This document shows, piece after piece, positions 17,338-26,766 of a stretch of DNA of 64,000 nucleotides. Numbering within the stretch: position 1 is the stretch's first letter; every line of letters starts with the position of its first letter. This DNA is from Belnapia sp. F-4-1 (lineage in GTDB: Bacteria; Pseudomonadota; Alphaproteobacteria; Acetobacterales; Acetobacteraceae). Both the position numbers and the translations under genes were made by a program. The notes beneath the pieces were generated by a model. That model saw only the letters and a list, made by a program, of their open reading frames with translations, had not been told where the DNA came from and made no database searches. The stretch is taken from the NCBI RefSeq assembly GCF_000802185.1, contig NZ_KN676114.1, positions 99,096-163,095 on the forward strand, in the 5' to 3' direction.

Positions 17338-18167
17338 GGCATTGTCAAGTCGTTGGGCTCTGGGCGGAATGAACTGACTGGGCCAAGCTGGCCGGATGTC
17401 GACCGAGCCCACCACCTACCCCGGCTACCGCTTTCCGGCCGAGGTCATCCACCATGCCATCTGGCTCTATCACCTGTTCAGCCTGAGCCTGCGCGACATC
17501 GAGCTGATCCTGGCTGAGCGCGGCTTGGTGGTCAGCTACGAGAGTATCCGCCGTTGGTGCCTCAGCTTCGGTACCGAGTTCGCGGCCAAACTGCGCAAGC
17601 GCCGGCCGAGGCCGGGTGACACCTGGCACATGGATGAGGTTTATCTGAAGATCAACGGCGAGCTCTTCTACCTCTGGCGCGCGGTCGACCAGCACGGTGT
17701 GGTGCTCGACATCCTCGTGCAGGAAAGGCGCAATGCCACAGCCGCCAAACGCTTCTTCAAACGCCTGCTGGCCGGCCTGAAGTACAAGCCCAGCAAGATC
17801 GTCACGGATGGGCTCCGCAGCTATGGCGTCGCCCAGCTCGAGGTCCTGCCCGGTGTGAAGCATCGGACCAGCCGCTACCTGAACAATCGTGCCGAGAATT
17901 CCCACCGCCCAACACGACGTCGAGAACGCCAGATGCAGCGCTTCAAGTCACCAGAACAAGCTCAGCGGTTCCTCTCGGCGCACGCGATGATCTATGGTCA
18001 CTTCCATCCGCGGCGGCACCTGATGGCCGCCGAACAGTACCACCGTTCGCGCGACAAGGCATTCCAGATCTGGCGGCAGGAGACGTGTGCCCAGACGGCA
18101 GCGTGAGATCACGCAAGCTCCGTTTTGCGGTCAAACGCGCCCGGTCGTCAAACAATGTGACAATGCC
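17338..18167 (+). mobile_element. IS6-family element, copy A (830 bp)
   Basis: The ends are GGCATTGTCA and its inverse TGACAATGCC. A near-identical inverted copy lies at 39302-40131 (copy B) and a direct copy begins at 63512 (copy C). No 8-bp duplication flanks it (CCCTGACA against TCTCTAGC), which suggests recombination between copies after insertion. Confidence 0.9.
17396..18106 (+). CDS. IS6-family transposase, copy A
   Basis: A 236-residue, full-length IS6 transposase: helix-turn-helix (RDIELILAERGLVVSYESIR), DDE core with HMDEVYLKINGELFYLWRA, IVTDGLRSYG and the Glu of NNRAENSHRPTRRRER. It differs from copy B by Ser for Arg in KPSKIV and by Leu for Arg in AQLEVL. It catalyses replicative transposition with cointegrate formation. 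Confidence 0.92.
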   Translation: MSTEPTTYPGYRFPAEVIHHAIWLYHLFSLSLRDIELILAERGLVVSYESIRRWCLSFGTEFAAKLRKRRPRPGDTWHMDEVYLKINGELFYLWRAVDQHGVVLDILVQERRNATAAKRFFKRLLAGLKYKPSKIVTDGLRSYGVAQLEVLPGVKHRTSRYLNNRAENSHRPTRRRERQMQRFKSPEQAQRFLSAHAMIYGHFHPRRHLMAAEQYHRSRDKAFQIWRQETCAQTAA

Positions 18168-19255
18168 TCTCTAGCCCTTCAAAGCTCATCGTCGCCTCCG
18201 TGCATGCGTGCAGCATCACCAACAGCCTCTCAAAGGAGGCCCGAGGACACAAGCTATTCGGTGGCTTCCTGCAGCTGAGCCCGGGACAGTCCGCGCTGAT
18301 GTCACAGGATCAAGACGGCCAAGCTTTCTTACTGGTGCTTTTCTAACGAAGAGTTATCAGTTCCCTGGCCACATCGGACGGGAGGAAGTCCGCGAACCAT
18401 TTGGCGCAGTGCGGCTCATGGTCGCCGAAGCCAGGAGATCGTCCTCCGTTCCTCAGCGATTCAATTGACAATCGGCTGCTGCGCTTGTCGGCGGCGGACG
18501 TCGTCGCGCCGCTCGGCTCGTTGAAGCCTTGGCAACGCACAAGGCAAGACTGCTTTCGGCAGCGGCCGGGCCGTCTCCTCGTGGAATCAAGTAGGTCCAG
18601 GCACTCGCCGAGGGTTCGCTGGTCGACGCAGTGCTCCCGCGGCCATCTCGACTGGGTGCTCCGCCGCAACACCCACCGATTCCGGCACCCAGGCGTACCG
18701 GCGCGCGGCGACCTCGACGAGCCCGCCGTGGGTCCAGGCCGGGAGCCGGGCTGGGACGCCCCAGCGGATGCGGCCGCGCCCTAGGCGATCCCGTCTTTCG
18801 GACCAATGCGCCCTACTCCCCTGGCGCCACCTCCCAGCGCTGGCGAGCGTGACACGGCGGGACCGTTCGGAGCCACGCCGTAACTGATCTTGGGTCGGCG
18901 ACAGGCACTCAAGACGCGGGCCCATGGCATGCTTCCTCCGGCCGGGCGACCGCTCCTGTCGCAAATGAGAAAACCGACGCAAGTATCGGAATCGTAAGTA
19001 AATATCACAAAGCGCTAGGTCGCTTTTTCTTGCTTGCCTGAGGGTTGCTCACTAAACCGTGATCTACCATCAGTGAGGGCCACTTAGCGATGACCGCCAT
19101 CTCCTAAGCTTACCAGCAGCGCCGCCCTCGCGCCTTTCGTCATATGGCCGCCAGCGCCCGCCTGTCGGACCGGCCGTCAAACATGGCTCGTCGCGTCCCT
19201 TAACGGGCCCCCATCCCGTCCCGGCCGTAGGCCAAGGACGAACGGAGACACCTGC
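18168..19255. other. About 1.1 kb without a recognisable gene
   Basis: Several open frames exist on both strands, as expected at this GC content, but none shows a conserved motif, a good start or a consistent product. The last ~60 bases hold the GGAG site of the next gene. It may be decayed sequence left by IS6-mediated rearrangement. Confidence 0.5.
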
Positions 19256-19759
19256 ATGCACGCCCGCAAAGCCGGGGCCGTGGCGCTCGTCGCCGCGCTC
19301 GTCCTCCTGCCATGCCCGGTCCTCGGTCAGTCGGCGGTCCAGCACTCGCTGATCCAGTCAGCGACCTTCTCCGCCGCGGCGCCAACCGTCCAGGCCATCG
19401 GTCTGCGCTTCGGCTACGGCGCCATCGATTTCGGCCACAAGCTCCGGGTGTCGGGCGACGAGTACGGCACCAGGGCCGACGTGAAGGCGTTCGGGGCGAC
19501 GCTGGACTGGTATCCCGCCCGCTCCGCCCCGGCGCGGACCGGTTCGCGCCTCTCGGCCGGAACCCGCGTCGGCGGTGCGCTCGCCCCGCATGTCGGCCTC
19601 GGCTACGGCGGCGAGGTCCTCGGCGGGATGCTGCCGATCTCCTTTGACCTCGGCGCCGTCCTAAGGGGCAGGGAGGGCGGGCCCGCCATGGGGCTGGGAC
19701 ACTCGGGTGAACTGCGCGTCTACCCCGTCGTCCAGATCACGGTGGGCCTGCGCTTCTGA
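19256..19759 (+). CDS. Small outer-membrane beta-barrel protein, shortened
   Basis: 167 residues with a Sec signal (MHARKAGAVALVAALVLLPC, cleavage probably near VLG-QS). The mature part alternates as in a barrel: VQAIGLRFGYGAIDFGHKLR, SRLSAGTRVGGALAPHVGLG, ISFDLGAVLRG, and the C-terminal YPVVQITVGLRF, which ends in the phenylalanine recognised by the BAM complex. Proteobacterial relatives I recall are about 220-250 residues, so a central strand pair may be missing. The ligand or role is unknown. Confidence 0.65.
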   Translation: MHARKAGAVALVAALVLLPCPVLGQSAVQHSLIQSATFSAAAPTVQAIGLRFGYGAIDFGHKLRVSGDEYGTRADVKAFGATLDWYPARSAPARTGSRLSAGTRVGGALAPHVGLGYGGEVLGGMLPISFDLGAVLRGREGGPAMGLGHSGELRVYPVVQITVGLRF

Positions 19760-19880
19760 GCAAGTCGGCCAGTCCATTCGGGTGTCAAGGAATCGAGGGC
19801 CTCGCAGGGGGCGCTCCCCTACGAAGTCTGGCCTCGCCTCCTCCGGCCTCCGCTTGATCTGGCGGGCCCGAGGGTGCCTC

Positions 19881-20228
19881 ATGCCGGACGCAGAGCATGG
19901 GGGAAGCGTGGCCGCTAAGACGCTCGACGTGCAGGCCAAGTTGGAGTTTGCCCGCGCTGGCGTAGCGGTGCTGCGCGCGCTGCGGATCACCGACCGGACT
20001 ATGCAATACGGCGAGTTCGCCCGGGCCGTCGGACTCATCGCGTACGGGGAAGCCTGGCAGCCCTGGCACCGGCAGCAGGTCTCCGAGCTGCTCCGCATCA
20101 TCGCCGCCGTGGAACGGCAGGCCAGGACGGCCACCGGAAGCGCCCCCCTGGAGTTCGAGCGCATCGTCAACTCCAAGGGGGAACCGGGCGCGGGCGTCGG
20201 GGGGACATCAAGGATCGTCACGGACTGA
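19881..20228 (+). CDS. Conserved hypothetical protein, 115 aa
   Basis: It begins MPDAEHGGSVAAKTLDVQAK and contains the block YGEFARAVGLIAYGEAWQPW-HRQQVSELL followed by LEFERIVNSKGEPGAG. I associate this pattern with an uncharacterised small soluble protein family of alphaproteobacteria. No catalytic motif or membrane segment is visible, and no function can be assigned. It lies 120 bases after the barrel gene in the same direction. Confidence 0.55.
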   Translation: MPDAEHGGSVAAKTLDVQAKLEFARAGVAVLRALRITDRTMQYGEFARAVGLIAYGEAWQPWHRQQVSELLRIIAAVERQARTATGSAPLEFERIVNSKGEPGAGVGGTSRIVTD

Positions 20229-20341
20229 GGCGGCGGCGCTTGGCGGTAGCGGCTGGATCCATGCCGCGAAGCGGCGAGGGCAACCGGCCCGCCGCCCGCG
20301 CTTTGGACTTCCGCCATTCCGGCGACGAACTGGGACACCCC

Positions 20342-20703
20342 ATGGCCACGCGGCGCGACCAACCGCCTCTCCCGGAGGTCGTGGTCCTCATCAACCCCTT
20401 CAGGGTGCCAGCGGACGAGCGGGAGCACTTCCTCGCCAACTGCGTGGCGACGATGGAGAGGCTGGAGCGGCAGGACGGTTTCCTCGGTGGCGGTCTGCAC
20501 GAGTTGCTCCAGCCGGTGGGGCCGACGCCTTCGACTTCGTCAACGTCAGTTACTGGGCAAGCGCCGATACCTTCCGCGCAGGTATCGGCGCGACTAACCC
20601 CACCGGCATCTTCGGCGACCAGGTGGCGCGGCTAGAGACGCATACCGGCCGGTTGCGCGTCGGCAGTTCTCGAGCGCGGCGGCGTGCCCATGGGTGCACG
20701 GCG
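20342..20703 (+). pseudogene. Antibiotic-biosynthesis-monooxygenase-type small protein, frameshifted
   Basis: It starts MATRRDQPPLPEVVVLINPF and continues VPADEREHFLANCVATMERL, the ferredoxin-like first half of ABM-domain proteins. Near 20520 the frame changes; the other frame reads AFDFVNVSYWASADTFRAGI and GIFGDQVARLETHTG. One indel therefore separates two halves of a normal ABM-like protein. These enzymes oxidise or bind small aromatics; the function is presumably lost. Confidence 0.55.
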
Positions 20704-20816
20704 CAACCTCCTGGACGACATCCTTGAACCTGCCCGGTAAACCGTATTTGCCGAGGGGCTCCCCCTGAACATGATTTCCGTGAGTACCCCTTACAAAAAA
20801 GGGTAATACACGTCCC

Positions 20817-22148
20817 ATGCGTATTGCTTATCTCGTCGACAGGTTTCCTTCGTTGTCGGAAACCTTCATCGCCCATGAAGTCATCGACATGATCGATGCG
20901 GGCGCGGACATCCGCGTGCTCTCCCTCGGAAGGCCGAAGGACAGCTTCGCTTTGCCAGAGCACGTGAAGGCGCTGGATATCGTGACCTACTTCCCATTTC
21001 CCCCGTCCAGTCGTCGCAAGAAACTTCGCGGCATGGCGATGGCAGGGTTGCGCATGATCCGTAGGGGGCAACTCAGGAGCCTGCGCCGATGCCTGTTCGA
21101 CAGGGATAATGGTGGCTTTTCTCGTCACGAAATGCTGCTGCTCGCAGATGCGGTCAACGACCCTAGGTGGTGGCCCCAAATCATTCACTGCCACTTCGGA
21201 ACCGTTGGCCGTCTGGCGGCGATGATGAAGCACAAGGGCCTAACGCGGGCAAAGATCACCACGACTCTGCATGGTTATGGCATCTCGAAGTACATGCGCC
21301 AGAACCCCGATGGCATCTACGACCTGCTAATCCGCGAGGCGGAGCACATCTTCACGGTCTGCGAGGTGTTCCTGAGCCGAATCCGGGCCCTCGGTGCCCC
21401 GAAGGAGAAGACGTCAGTCCTCCATATGGGGGTTGATTACGACGGCCTCATCGCCGGCGCCGCGCCGAGGCGGCGGCATGACTCTCTTCATTGGATCTCA
21501 GTCGGACGGATGACGGAGAAGAAGGGGCATGAATACGCGATTCGAGGCTTTGCCCAAGCACTGCGGGCCAACCCCAAGCTTCGGATGACCTTCAGCATTG
21601 TTGGAGATGGCCCGCTTTTGCCAAAGATGAAGGCCTTGGTTGAGCAGCTTGGCATGGAGCAGCACATCACGCTGCTGGGCGCGGTGCAACACGATGAAGT
21701 CCAGGCACTGCTGGCCCAGGCGGATGGGTTCATCCTGCACAGCGTCACGGCCGACGACGGCGACATGGAGGGCATTCCGGTCGCGCTGATGGAGGCTATG
21801 GCGCGGGGGCTTCCGGTGGTCACCACTCGCCACAGCGGCATCCCCGAGTTGGTGGAGCATGAGGTCACCGGCTTCCTAGTCGAGGAGCGGAACGAGGCTG
21901 CCTTGGCGAAGATCTTGGGCGATATCGGAACGCAGCGCCTGGATCTGTCGAAACTCGTCGAGGCTGCGTGGATGGCGGTCAAGCGCGACTTCAACCGCAC
22001 GATACAGACGCAGCGACTCTATAGGTTTTTCGAGACAATTCTTGGGGCTCGTTTAGAAATCAACCAAACGCTTCGACCGAAAAATAGACTAGCTCCATCG
22101 AAAAGCGCAGCAGCACCGCTCCCTCAAGCAACGCCAAGGCAGCATTGA
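20817..22148 (+). CDS. GT4-family glycosyltransferase, exopolysaccharide type
   Basis: A 443-residue GT-B glycosyltransferase like WcaL-type enzymes of exopolysaccharide assembly. The N-terminal domain begins MRIAYLVDRFPSLSETFIAH, the characteristic opening. The C-terminal nucleotide-sugar domain carries WISVGRMTEKKGHEYAIRGF, then FILHSVTADDGDMEGIPVAL-MEAMARGLPVV (the EGxPxxLMEAMA signature) and TRHSGIPELVEH. It is cytosolic. A hairpin (ACCCCTT ... AAGGGT, about 20788-20807) lies just upstream. Its 3' end overlaps a convergent membrane-gene fragment. Donor and acceptor are unknown. Confidence 0.85.
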   Translation: MRIAYLVDRFPSLSETFIAHEVIDMIDAGADIRVLSLGRPKDSFALPEHVKALDIVTYFPFPPSSRRKKLRGMAMAGLRMIRRGQLRSLRRCLFDRDNGGFSRHEMLLLADAVNDPRWWPQIIHCHFGTVGRLAAMMKHKGLTRAKITTTLHGYGISKYMRQNPDGIYDLLIREAEHIFTVCEVFLSRIRALGAPKEKTSVLHMGVDYDGLIAGAAPRRRHDSLHWISVGRMTEKKGHEYAIRGFAQALRANPKLRMTFSIVGDGPLLPKMKALVEQLGMEQHITLLGAVQHDEVQALLAQADGFILHSVTADDGDMEGIPVALMEAMARGLPVVTTRHSGIPELVEHEVTGFLVEERNEAALAKILGDIGTQRLDLSKLVEAAWMAVKRDFNRTIQTQRLYRFFETILGARLEINQTLRPKNRLAPSKSAAAPLPQATPRQH

Positions 22149-22268
22149 ACTTTCCAAACCAGCCGTCCGAATAGCTCCAGAACGCGAGAAGGAGCCATGC
22201 AAACACGGCCTGATAGACGGAGGGCATTTGACCAAAGGGCGGGATGACGAATAGCCCGACGCCAGCCA
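22060..22268 (-). pseudogene. C-terminal fragment of a membrane protein cut by IS630
   Basis: On the minus strand an open frame emerges from the IS630 end and reads LFVIPPFGQMPSVYQAVFAW, then LLLAFWSYSDGWFG and LLEGAVLLRFSMELVYFSVE. It is strongly hydrophobic and ends at 22060. It could be the tail of a polysaccharide polymerase or other EPS membrane protein, given the convergent glycosyltransferase. The identity is unproven and the 5' part is missing from the other side of the IS. Confidence 0.4.
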
Positions 22269-23412
22269 CTAGTGCAGTGACTCATTCGGATGATGCAGGC
22301 AGCCGGTCGAGCTTGGCGAGGATGGTACCGGCGGGCTTGGTCCAAACGAATGGGCTCGACGTGGCGTTGTGCTCGCGGATGTAGTGGGCGATGGCCTGCT
22401 CGAGATCGGCGACGGATTGGAACACTCCTCGTCGCAAGCGCCTTCGGCTCAGCGCTGAGAAGAAGCCCTAGACGGCATTGATCCAGGAGGCCGAGGTTGG
22501 CGTGAAATGGAACACCCAGCGCGGGTGCCGCTCCAGCCAGGCGCGCACCTTGGGATGCTTGTGGGTGGCGTAGTTGTCGGCGATGGCGTGGATCAGCTTG
22601 CCCGCGGGCACGGCGCGCTCCACGGCGTTAAGGAAGCGGACGAACTCCTGGTGCCGGTGCTGCGGCATGCAGCGGCCCAGCACGGTGCCATCCTGGACAT
22701 TGAGCGCGGCGAACAGGGTGGTGACGCCGTTGCGCTTGTAGTCGTGGGTCATGGTGCCGCACTTGCCTGGCTTGAGCGGCAGGCCAGGCTGGGTGCGATC
22801 GAGCGCCTGGATCTGCGACTTCTCGTCGATGGACAGCACCACGGTGTGCATCGGCGGATCCATGTACAGGCCGACGATGTCCTCGACCTTCTCGGCGAAG
22901 GCCGGATCGTTGGAGCGCTTGAAGCTGCGCAGGCGGTGCGGCTGCAGCCGGTGGGTATCCCAGATGCGCTGCACTGAGCGCAGGCTGATGCCGCTGGCCT
23001 GCGCCATCGCCCGGCCGGTCCAGTGCGTGGCCTGACCCTGCGGCTCGGAGCAGGTGAGCGCCAGCACCTTCGCCACGGTTGCGGTCGGCACCGGCGCCCT
23101 GCCAGGTGGGCGGGTCTTGTCGCGCAGCAGGCCGTCCACACCGGCCAACGCGTAGCGCGCCTGCCAGCGCCATACCGCCGGTCGGCTTGCCGCAGCCTGA
23201 CGGGCAATCTCAGCAACGGAGAGCCGGTCGGCGGACAGCAGGATGATCCGAGCACGTTGGACGTGCTTCTGCGGGCGGTTCCGGTCAGAGGTGATCGCCG
23301 CCAGTCGCGCACGATCACCAGCGTCGACAATGACGCATACTTCCTGGGCCATCTGCCCAGCTTGGCATGCCTCAGTAGGCGCGTGAATCGTCCGTCTGTG
23401 TCACTGCACTAG
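22269..23412 (-). mobile_element. IS630-family element bounded by CTAG
   Basis: The terminal inverted repeats read CTAGTGCAGTGACTCATTC and, inverted at the right, CTAGTGCAGTGACACAGAC. The TA inside CTAG is the usual IS630 target. A 94-bp remnant of a related element lies at 40132-40225. Confidence 0.85.
22282..23352 (-). pseudogene. IS630-family transposase with one nonsense codon
   Basis: A full-length frame (about 356 codons) starting MAQEVCVIVDAGDRARLAAI. Helix-turn-helix: SVAEIARQAAASRPAVWRWQ. DDE residues: [29 protein letters not shown], and the Glu expected after SASWINAV. A TAG at 22468-22470 replaces that codon (probably GAG), so the catalytic glutamate itself is lost. The frame then continues GFFSALSRRRLRRGVFQSVA to RLPASSE. 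One point mutation inactivates the copy. Confidence 0.88.
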
Positions 23413-23482
23413 GCTGGTACCGTCAACTCGTCGCCTTCAGGCCGAGCGAGCTGGCAAGCTGAGGACGATGCGGGCAGGGACT

Positions 23483-24204
23483 TTAGGCTGCTACAGCAAC
23501 CCTGCTGATCTCTGTCCACATCTCGAACGCCCGCACCCTTGCGGCTCGGTGTTCACTGGCGGAGACGTGGTCGCGGCGAAGATGGAAGAGGTTGGCGATC
23601 TGATCGTGGGCGGAGAGAAAGCGTTGTGCCTGCCGCGCTGACTTGAAGTGCTTCATCTGCCGCTCTCGTCGTCGCGTCGGCTGGTGTGAATTCTCGGCCC
23701 GGTTGTTCAGGCCTTTATGCTGGCGGTGCTCGACACCGGGCATCACCTCCCGCTTAGCCGCCCCATAACTCGGGAGCTTGTCGGTGATCATGACGCGGGG
23801 CGCCCGGCATTGCCGCTTCAACAACTTCCGCAGCAGGCGCTTCGCCGCCCTCTTGTCGCGCCGGCTCTGGACCAGCACGTCGAGCACCATCCCGGCCTGA
23901 TCTACGGCACGCCACAGCCAGTGCTTTACCCCGGCGATCTTGATAGCCACCTCGTCGAGATGCCACTTGTCACCAGCACAGGGGAGTCTCCGCCGGATCT
24001 GGTTGGCGAACTCCTGGCTGAACTTGAGCGCCCACTGCCGCACCGTCTCGTGGCTGACCACGATGCCGCGTGCCGCCAGCATCTCCTCCACCATGCGCAG
24101 GCTGAGGGGGGGGGGAAGCGAAAATACAACCAAACCGCGTGGCTGATAACCTCAGCGGGAAACCGGAACCCGGCATAGAGGGGGCTGGCGGCTGACAATT
24201 TCAT
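23483..24204 (-). pseudogene. IS6-family transposase, frame broken at a C10 tract
   Basis: The N-terminus MKLSAASPLYAGFRFPAEVI-SHAVWLYF is in one frame; the remainder is in another, beginning FSLPPPLSLRMVEEMLAARG and continuing through KWHLDEVAIKIAGVKHWLWR, MITDKLPSYGAAKREVMPG and NNRAENSHQPTRRRER to RVAVAA. They meet at ten consecutive G on the plus strand (24106-24115), which sits where relatives read ...FSLSFRDVE. This is either slippage expansion, a sequencing error or slippery-site expression. It is divergent from the other IS6 copies here. Confidence 0.75.
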
Positions 24205-24288
24205 TCCGAGTATCTACCGGACCAAGGGCAAGCGGGTAACCCCTGCCAAGTTGACGGTGCCCGCTGATCGACTAGCGGTTCCACAAGC

Positions 24289-24525
24289 CTACAACGATAC
24301 GCATTCTGGCGGCTGCGGTCCGCCCAGCGCATCAGCGATGGCGCAGTATCGCAATGGGCGCCGTGCCGTAACCGCATCGGCCAGCATAGTCGCGGCAGCA
24401 CCGGCCAGGGCGCTGTCGAGACCCGCGATGCAGGGCAGCGCATCACGGCCAAAGGCGGCGCAGTATTGGTCTGTGGCCACCTCCAGCGTGCGATCCTGCA
24501 TGGGCATGGTGGGGCAGCGCGGCAT
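24289..24525 (-). CDS. Small hypothetical protein, 78 aa
   Basis: A strong AGGAGG site five bases before the ATG at 24525 supports this as a real gene. It begins MPRCPTMPMQDRTLEVATDQ and continues YCAAFGRDALPCIAGLDSAL, with three cysteines and an alanine-rich middle. There is no signal peptide or known domain. It is divergent from the secreted protein at 24713. I do not recognise the family. Confidence 0.55.
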   Translation of the reverse strand: MPRCPTMPMQDRTLEVATDQYCAAFGRDALPCIAGLDSALAGAAATMLADAVTARRPLRYCAIADALGGPQPPECVSL

Positions 24526-24712
24526 GGCATCCTCCTGTCTCGAGGCTTCCAGGTGACCGTGTAGCCGTCGCGCCGTTCATCCATTCCATGGATGCATGGC
24601 ATCCAGGCTTCGTATTGGTGCTGAGCCGATGCGGGGATCATCTTCCGCCTCAAGCAAGGCCGGCTGGGCGTCACGCCCTGAACTGCTGGCCTCCGAGACG
24701 GAGAACCAAGCC

Positions 24713-25054
24713 ATGTTCCGCACCACTGTATTTGCTTCGCTGATCGCCCTCGGTGCCGTGGGCGCTGCCCAGGCTCAGGATAGCGGCCCCCGCCTGGTGG
24801 GTGGCGGCGCCGATGGTGGCCCCCGCGTTGAGTACGTGACCCCGAGCCAGAATGTGGTCGGTGGCGGCTATGCCCGCATCACCGGCGAGAGCACCAACCG
24901 CAGCATCGCCTATTCGAGCCAGGCCACAGCGCAGCAGCAGAGCGGCAGTGTGGCCCAGCTGGTCGGTGGTGGCCGTGAGCAGACGCTGGTGTATGTCCCG
25001 GCGCAGGCTGCCAGCCCGACCCTCGCTAGCCAGTTTACCCGCCACGGCGGTTAG
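24713..25054 (+). CDS. Small secreted hypothetical protein
   Basis: I chose the ATG at 24713 because it is preceded by GGAG and opens a clear Sec signal (MFRTTVFASLIALGAVGAAQ-AQDS). The mature ~90 residues are polar and glycine-rich: SGPRLVGGGADGGPRVEYVT and AQLVGGGREQTLVYVPAQAA, which looks like two degenerate LVGGG repeats. It is periplasmic or extracellular. It is followed 33 bases later by a good terminator, so it is monocistronic. Confidence 0.6.
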   Translation: MFRTTVFASLIALGAVGAAQAQDSGPRLVGGGADGGPRVEYVTPSQNVVGGGYARITGESTNRSIAYSSQATAQQQSGSVAQLVGGGREQTLVYVPAQAASPTLASQFTRHGG

Positions 25055-25087
25055 CCACACCACAAGCCAAGCTGGTGAGATTGCATG

Positions 25088-25108
25088 GGGCGCCTTTGGC
25101 GCCCTTTT
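25088..25108 (+). terminator. Rho-independent terminator
   Basis: A perfect seven-base-pair stem GGGCGCC-TTT-GGCGCCC followed by TTTT, directly after the small secreted-protein gene. Confidence 0.85.
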
Positions 25109-25128
25109 GCATGTCCGGCAGCTTCATC

Positions 25129-25479
25129 ATGTCCCATCTAGCATCGGCTGCGGCGGAGACCGACATCCACGGCATGAGCTTATCCCCTGACCAGATGCCG
25201 TCCCCAAAGCCGAAGATCTCGCCCGAAGAGCGCCGGCGCCGAACCGCCGACAGGCTGACCATGATCCGGCTGAAAATGGCTATCGGCCGTGAGCTGGAAG
25301 AGCGCGGCATCACCAGGCCCGCCGAGATCGGCGCCGCGCTCGGGATGCCGCCGGCCGAGGCGACCAAGCTGCTGACCCGGCATCAATGGCGCGAAGGCGC
25401 TGTCGAACAGCTGGAGGCCGCGGCGGCGCGGCTAGGGGTGCGAGTACCGGAACCAGCAAGTAGCGAGTGGCCAAGCTGA
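25129..25479 (+). CDS. Small protein with helix-turn-helix-like segment
   Basis: About 116 residues if started at ATG 25129, after the terminator; ATG 25111, 25174 and 25195 are alternatives and none has a convincing ribosome-binding site. The middle is basic (KISPEERRRRTADRLTMIRL). It is followed by GITRPAEIGAALGMPPAEAT-KLLTRHQW, which resembles a DNA-binding helix-turn-helix, and an alanine-rich helix. It is possibly a small regulator; target unknown. Confidence 0.5.
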   Translation: MSHLASAAAETDIHGMSLSPDQMPSPKPKISPEERRRRTADRLTMIRLKMAIGRELEERGITRPAEIGAALGMPPAEATKLLTRHQWREGAVEQLEAAAARLGVRVPEPASSEWPS

Positions 25480-25489
25480 CCAGCGCCGC

Positions 25490-26233
25490 CTAACGGCTCA
25501 GCATCGACCCGTGCACCCAGCCGAAGGGTTGGTCCTCACCCACCTGTAGCCAGCCCCCAGGTGCCTCGCCGAAGACCCGCAGCGTCGAGGCGCGCGGAAC
25601 AATACGTACCACCGCCCCACCACCACCCGGTTGGTTGCGGATATTCACCGGATGGGTCGCAGTAGTAGTCACCATTGGCCCTGCAGCTACAGGGGGTGAT
25701 GCAGGCCATGGTGACACTGGCACCGGTGAGCCGGCTATGACTGGAGCCGGCGTGTTAATCGGTGACGCTGCACGCTGTTGGGCAAGTGCCGCGTCAAGTG
25801 GCAACGGCGGCAAGGCGCGCGCCTGCAGGCGCTCTGTCGGCGGGCCGCCACCCTCAAAGCAGCGGTCAAGCATCTCGACAAAGACGCGACCTGCTTCTGA
25901 ATTGGACATGCCGATCACCAGGTCCGTTCGCTCAGTCCTTCCCTCCTTTAGGGCGACGACTGCGACAAATGGGATAAAGGGATCGTTGGCCTCGCCGGTC
26001 GGATTGACCTGACCGCAAACAGCGATGGTGTTCGACACCTGCTGTTGCCAAACTTGCACCGCGCGCATTTGCATTTCACCCATCATGCGCAACCTGGCCC
26101 GTACCTGCGCTTCTGCAGCTTGGCGTGCGGCTGCAAGGACGGGTTCAGGACCAGACGTGTTCTTCGGCGGGTCATCGCAGGCCGTGAGCCCCGCCGCGAT
26201 CAGTGCGAGGAAAGGCGCAATCAGCTTGCCCAT
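25490..26233 (-). CDS. Lipoprotein with C-terminal SH3-like domain
   Basis: 247 residues. The N-terminus MGKLIAPFLALIAAGLTAC carries a lipobox (LTAC, lipidated Cys19), so it is membrane anchored. Residues ~30-130 form an uncharacterised segment (QVWQQQVSNTIAVCGQVNPT) followed by a proline/alanine linker. Residues ~185-247 are a bacterial SH3 domain (VNIRNQPGGGGAVVRIVPRA, GGWLQVGEDQPFGWVHGSML). Such domains bind peptidoglycan peptides or mediate envelope contacts. It is convergent with the preceding gene. Confidence 0.75.
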   Translation of the reverse strand: MGKLIAPFLALIAAGLTACDDPPKNTSGPEPVLAAARQAAEAQVRARLRMMGEMQMRAVQVWQQQVSNTIAVCGQVNPTGEANDPFIPFVAVVALKEGRTERTDLVIGMSNSEAGRVFVEMLDRCFEGGGPPTERLQARALPPLPLDAALAQQRAASPINTPAPVIAGSPVPVSPWPASPPVAAGPMVTTTATHPVNIRNQPGGGGAVVRIVPRASTLRVFGEAPGGWLQVGEDQPFGWVHGSMLSR

Positions 26234-26766
26234 TTGGAGTCCCTATCAGCGGACCAGCCTTCTAAGTCAGACGCGGCCTGGGACCAAAGCAAGCTCTCCT
26301 CAATGCGCCTGATCTGAAGCTCGGCCTTGCGGGGGTTAAGGGCCGCATCGGTCTGATCAACCTGATGGGCTGCGTTGTTGCCACTCCCTCGAGCGCTAGG
26401 GCCGGCTGCCTCAGACGATGGGCATGGTTATCAGAGAGTAGGCTGGAACCGTTTGAGGCTCCCACCGGTGGCGGGTTTGAGAGCCTTCTTGGGCGCTCCC
26501 CAGGTATGGCGTTGGGCGTGAGGTGCTACCCCAGCAACGGCATGTGGCTAACCTGCGGTAAGATACTCCACTGGTAGCTGCAACCAATAATATTGCATGA
26601 AACGCAATCTCATATTTATAGTTGTGTGGGGTGATTCTTATACAACCTCACTCCCTAAGGATCCCGCCTTGGCCCGCCCTCACCCGTGTCAGAGGGCGGG
26701 CTTCTTTTTAAGCCCACACCGGCCCGCTGGGGTTAGGGCGGGCCGGGGAAGAGGGTCATGCTGCAG
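26234..26766. other. Non-coding stretch ending in an orphan terminator
   Basis: No supported coding frame. An imperfect palindrome ATTGC...GCAAT lies at 26592-26608. A strong plus-strand terminator lies at 26672-26709 although no plus-strand gene precedes it closely, so an unannotated transcript is possible. Confidence 0.45.
26672..26709 (+). terminator. Rho-independent terminator, orphan
   Basis: A ten-base-pair stem GCCCGCCCTC / GAGGGCGGGC with a ten-base loop, then TTCTTTTT. On the minus strand there is no T-run, so it acts on plus-strand transcripts. Confidence 0.8.

Noticed and set aside
18343..18982. Several overlapping open frames on both strands
   Set aside because: None has a recognisable motif, a credible start site or hydrophobic pattern; treated as non-coding.
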